Part shown: positions 14,782 through 17,033 of the stretch, piece by piece | Layout of the letters: each line of letters opens with the position of its first letter | Numbering within the stretch: the stretch's first letter is position 1 | DNA from: an uncultured Christensenella sp. | GTDB taxonomy: Bacteria > Bacillota > Clostridia > Christensenellales > DTU072 | Length of the DNA stretch: 17,033 bases | Reading direction: 5' to 3' | Assembly (NCBI GenBank): GCA_905210905.1 | Contig: CAJLYQ010000046.1 | Location: 1-17,033, forward strand | Notes under the pieces: generated by a model | Database searches by the model: none | Seen by the model: the letters and a program-made list of their open reading frames with translations, nothing else | Told to the model about the DNA's origin: nothing | Position numbers and translations under genes: made by a program

Positions 14782-15462
14782 TTAATTATCAGAGTCAACT
14801 ACTACGATGTCCTCGTCTTTGAGAAAATCGGGTTTTTCGTCGTCGATATCGTCATAATATTTATCAACGTCGTCGGTGTTATACAAGTCTTTATTACGAA
14901 TTTCGTAAATGTTGGAACTCGTCTGATTATACTTATCGGAAGTTTGCATCGTATTAAGAAGTTCTCCGTAATCGGGCAAAGCGTCGAGCGATTTGAGTTG
15001 GAACCGTTTAAGGAAGTTATCGGTCGTACCGTAAAGGACGGGTTTTCCGGGAGTGTCCTTTCTTCCTACGGGTTGGATCAGTTCCGCTCTCATAAGAACG
15101 CCGATTGCGTAGTCGCTGCTTATTCCGCCTCTTATTTCTTCTATTTCGCCTCTCGTTACCGGTTGACGATAAGCGATAATGGAAAGCGTCTGCAGTACCG
15201 TTGCGCTTAACTGTCTTTCTTTGATCGGACGAAGAATATCGGCTAGAAGGTCGCTGTATTCGGGGTTCGTCTGGAATTGATAAGTCGAGTTGAATTCGAT
15301 AAGGATAATACCGTTTTTACCGGAATACTTCTCTTTTATCTCGCTCAGAGCGGTTTTTATTTCTTTTTCGGTGTAGTCCGCTCCGAATGCTTCTTTTATA
15401 TTTTTATAGGTTACTCCGCTTGCTGCGGCAAAGATCAAAGCCTCAATTATATTCGTCAACAT
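14782..15462 (-). CDS. scpB: Segregation and condensation protein B
   Basis: 226 residues. ScpB dimerises and binds ScpA to form the non-Smc part of condensin, needed for chromosome compaction and segregation. It shows two winged-helix domains. The first begins MLTNIIEALIFAAASGVTYKNI; the second carries the family motif LQTLSIIAYRQPVTRGEIEEIRG (90-112) and GRKDTPGKPVLYGTTDNFLKRFQL (133-156). A tail from about 172 to the end is rich in Asp, Glu, Tyr and Asn and probably disordered; ScpB of Bacillus (about 197 residues) lacks most of it. The start overlaps the scpA 3' end by 20 bases, and the ribosome binding site is weak, consistent with coupled translation. Confidence 0.95.
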   Translation of the reverse strand: MLTNIIEALIFAAASGVTYKNIKEAFGADYTEKEIKTALSEIKEKYSGKNGIILIEFNSTYQFQTNPEYSDLLADILRPIKERQLSATVLQTLSIIAYRQPVTRGEIEEIRGGISSDYAIGVLMRAELIQPVGRKDTPGKPVLYGTTDNFLKRFQLKSLDALPDYGELLNTMQTSDKYNQTSSNIYEIRNKDLYNTDDVDKYYDDIDDEKPDFLKDEDIVVVDSDN

Positions 15463-16264
15463 CTTTCAGTAAATCCCCTTCCTCGTCGGTAACGTCTTGG
15501 TCGTTGTGAACGAGATAAATATCGTCGTCGAAGTTTTCTTGCGTCGCTTGCGCGATTTGTTTTCTTATGATTTCCAGTATTGCTAGGAATATCGTAAGCA
15601 GTTCCGTCTTTGTGTAATCCGTTTCAAAAAGACTGAAAAAACTTACTTTGTTCTCTTTTCTTATTCTTTTCGTTATGTCTACGACTTTTTCGGTTACGGT
15701 AAATCTATCCTTAATAATGGTTGCTACAGGCGGAGCCTTTTCCATTATTTCCGCTTTTTCGAGTACCAGTTTGTATGCGTCGAGCAGTTTTTCAAGCGTC
15801 AGATTTTTTGCAACGAGTTTGTAATCGCTTTCGTCGTATTGCGGTTCGGGATAAAATACGTTAATAACTTCTCTGGGTTTAAGTTTTTCCGGGTATTCGT
15901 CGAGAAGTTTTTTGCGTACTTCTTCGATTATCATTGCTTCTGCGTCCGAATAATCGTTTCCGTAGTCCATATAAGAATCGTCGTCGTCATAATACGGCGT
16001 AGCCGGCGGCGTCATTTTAGCCGATTTTATTTCGATCAGTAAAGCCGCAAAAATTATGTACTGCGACACGTATTCGTAGTTAAGTTCTTTAAGCGTCTGG
16101 ACGTAGTGCAGGTATTGAGTGGTAATATCGCTGATAAATATCTCCATTACGTCGATCTTTGCTTCTTTTACAAACTTAACGAGCAAATCGATCGGACCGT
16201 CGAAATCTTGCGTCGCGATGTGGAATTTTACGTCTTCGACCGAACTGTTTATGTATCCTGCCAT
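15443..16264 (-). CDS. scpA: Segregation and condensation protein A
   Basis: 273 residues. This kleisin bridges the Smc heads and binds the ScpB dimer. The N-terminal kleisin motif FHIATQDFDGPIDLLVKFVKEAKIDVMEI is at 14-42, and the helical motif AALLIEIKSAKMTP at 73-86. An Asp/Tyr-rich insert at 90-108 follows, then middle helices, and a C-terminal winged helix at about 190-245 (KVSFFSLFETDYTKTELLTIFLAILEI). The last 30 residues are strongly acidic. A GGGGGG stretch (16276-16271 on the complementary strand) precedes the ATG by six bases. It begins two bases after the site-2 protease stop, so the two are cotranscribed. Confidence 0.95.
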   Translation of the reverse strand: MAGYINSSVEDVKFHIATQDFDGPIDLLVKFVKEAKIDVMEIFISDITTQYLHYVQTLKELNYEYVSQYIIFAALLIEIKSAKMTPPATPYYDDDDSYMDYGNDYSDAEAMIIEEVRKKLLDEYPEKLKPREVINVFYPEPQYDESDYKLVAKNLTLEKLLDAYKLVLEKAEIMEKAPPVATIIKDRFTVTEKVVDITKRIRKENKVSFFSLFETDYTKTELLTIFLAILEIIRKQIAQATQENFDDDIYLVHNDQDVTDEEGDLLKDVDEYN

Positions 16265-16266
16265 AT

Positions 16267-16968
16267 TTATCCCCCCGTAACGAGCGCAATCAGCCGCAAT
16301 GCCAGTTGTTGTACCTGATAAAACACGTTGTATTCTCTTAATCCTATGTAATTAAGAACGTTGCTTACGACGATAAGCGCAAGCAAAACCGTCCAGCCGT
16401 ACTTAAACATAAACGTAGAAAAACCGTTTCCCCTAGGTAAAAACGAATTTACGAAATTAAAACCGTCAAGCGGATATATCGGCAAAACGTTAAAAAACGC
16501 AAGCATAACGTTGAAAATTATAAAATATGCAAGCATATTGTAAAACAAAACGCCGAGTAAGCGAACTCGTGACGCGCTTGCCGCAAGGACGAGTAAGTGC
16601 GGGTACAACAAGAATATCAACAATAATCCTATTCCCGCCATTATTAAGTTTGCGGTAATTCCGGCTAGTGAAACCAGAATAATTCCCGCTTTCTTGTTTT
16701 TGAAGTTTGCCGGGTTAATCGGAACGGGTTTTGCCCAACCGAAACCTACAAACGCCAACAAAATCAAACCTATCCAGTCAAAATGAACCAAAGGATTAAA
16801 GGAAAGTCTGCCGGCTTGCTTAGCGGTATCGTCGCCGCACCATAACGCAACGTACCCGTGCGCAACTTCGTGTCCGACTATGGCGAGAGTCGCGCTCACT
16901 GCGACCGCTACTACGGATATTAAAATTTCAGATATGCTTAGACCTGAAGTAATCAGGGAAAGAATCAT
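16267..16968 (-). CDS. Site-2 protease family membrane metalloprotease (peptidase M50)
   Basis: 233 residues with about five or six hydrophobic segments. The zinc-binding HEVAH is at 33-37 (His33, Glu34, His37) and the third ligand Asp168 lies in NVLPIYPLDG (160-169), both within membrane helices as expected for intramembrane proteases. NPLVHFDWIG (58-67) matches the YwhC-like bacterial subgroup, which lacks a PDZ domain. Its substrate is unknown; members of this subgroup are frequently the first gene before scpA-scpB in Clostridia, though a functional link to chromosome segregation has not been shown to my knowledge. A GGAG (16977-16974) lies five bases before the ATG. It is the first gene of the cluster in this window. 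Confidence 0.92.
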   Translation of the reverse strand: MILSLITSGLSISEILISVVAVAVSATLAIVGHEVAHGYVALWCGDDTAKQAGRLSFNPLVHFDWIGLILLAFVGFGWAKPVPINPANFKNKKAGIILVSLAGITANLIMAGIGLLLIFLLYPHLLVLAASASRVRLLGVLFYNMLAYFIIFNVMLAFFNVLPIYPLDGFNFVNSFLPRGNGFSTFMFKYGWTVLLALIVVSNVLNYIGLREYNVFYQVQQLALRLIALVTGG

Positions 16969-17033
16969 ATGTTCTCCGATTTATTTACTCGACGGCGTGC
17001 CGTCGCTTACGCTTATATTATTTAGATAATATA
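16969..17033 (-). promoter_or_regulatory. Upstream region of the scp cluster: dyad and AT-rich promoter-like stretch
   Basis: A 16-base dyad, CGACGGC-GT-GCCGTCG (16990-17005), stands just upstream of the protease ribosome binding site. The DNA beyond it (17011-17033) is very AT-rich and contains minus-strand hexamers TATTAT and TAATAT that could be a -10 box; the -35 box would be at or beyond the window edge. The dyad has no T tract on either side, so it is not a standard terminator. It could be an operator or a hairpin in the mRNA leader. Confidence 0.35.

Noticed and set aside
1..17033. CRISPR arrays, insertion sequences, prophage or defence genes
   Set aside because: No direct-repeat series, transposase, integrase or recognised defence domain is visible; nearly all of the window is filled with housekeeping genes.

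Overview
The window reads as chromosomal housekeeping DNA from an anaerobic Clostridia-type Firmicute of modest G+C (low 40s % by eye). Three things point there. IspH and ribosomal protein S1 form one reading frame. The block site-2 protease / scpA / scpB / ytfI-like / ytfJ(gerW) / D,D-carboxypeptidase / rluB is present. There is also a Na+-pumping oxaloacetate decarboxylase operon. A finer placement (for example Christensenellales) is only a guess. The gerW-type gene suggests a sporulating ancestry.

Layout, left to right. (1) 17-1441, plus strand: a PadR-type regulator carrying a long disordered linker and four predicted membrane helices, ending at a bidirectional terminator. (2) 1512-2746, minus: rnhA and proC, translationally coupled. 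(3) 2773-2932, plus: a self-contained tRNA-Trp unit with its own consensus promoter and terminator, lying against the direction of its neighbours. (4) 2931-4361, minus: purB, separated from the next operon by a hairpin terminator. (5) 4449-12190, minus: a six-gene operon oadG-oadB-oadA-baiN-like-cmk-ispH/rpsA behind a good sigma-A promoter; oadB carries a +1 frameshift as given. (6) 12276-13101, minus: rluB with its own terminator and its own promoter, whose -35 box overlaps the dacF stop codon. (7) 13098-16968, minus: a tight cluster of M50 site-2 protease, scpA, scpB, ytfI/DUF2953-like gene, gerW/ytfJ and dacF. Every gap is under 300 bases; the largest, 12135-12328, holds the oad promoter and the rluB terminator.

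How the genes fit together. OadA carboxyl-transfers from oxaloacetate to its own biotin, OadB decarboxylates carboxybiotin and exports Na+, and OadG anchors the complex; their co-transcription with cmk and ispH-rpsA links an energy-conserving pump to nucleotide, isoprenoid and translation genes. ScpA and ScpB are the non-Smc subunits of condensin. RnhA, RluB, S1 and tRNA-Trp serve nucleic-acid metabolism and translation; ProC and PurB serve proline and purine synthesis.

I found no CRISPR array, insertion sequence, prophage, toxin or defence system. The observations most worth a second look are the ispH-rpsA junction (an internal ribosome binding site, a T6 run and a latent TAATG stop/start), the oadB frameshift, and the PadR regulator fused to a membrane domain.
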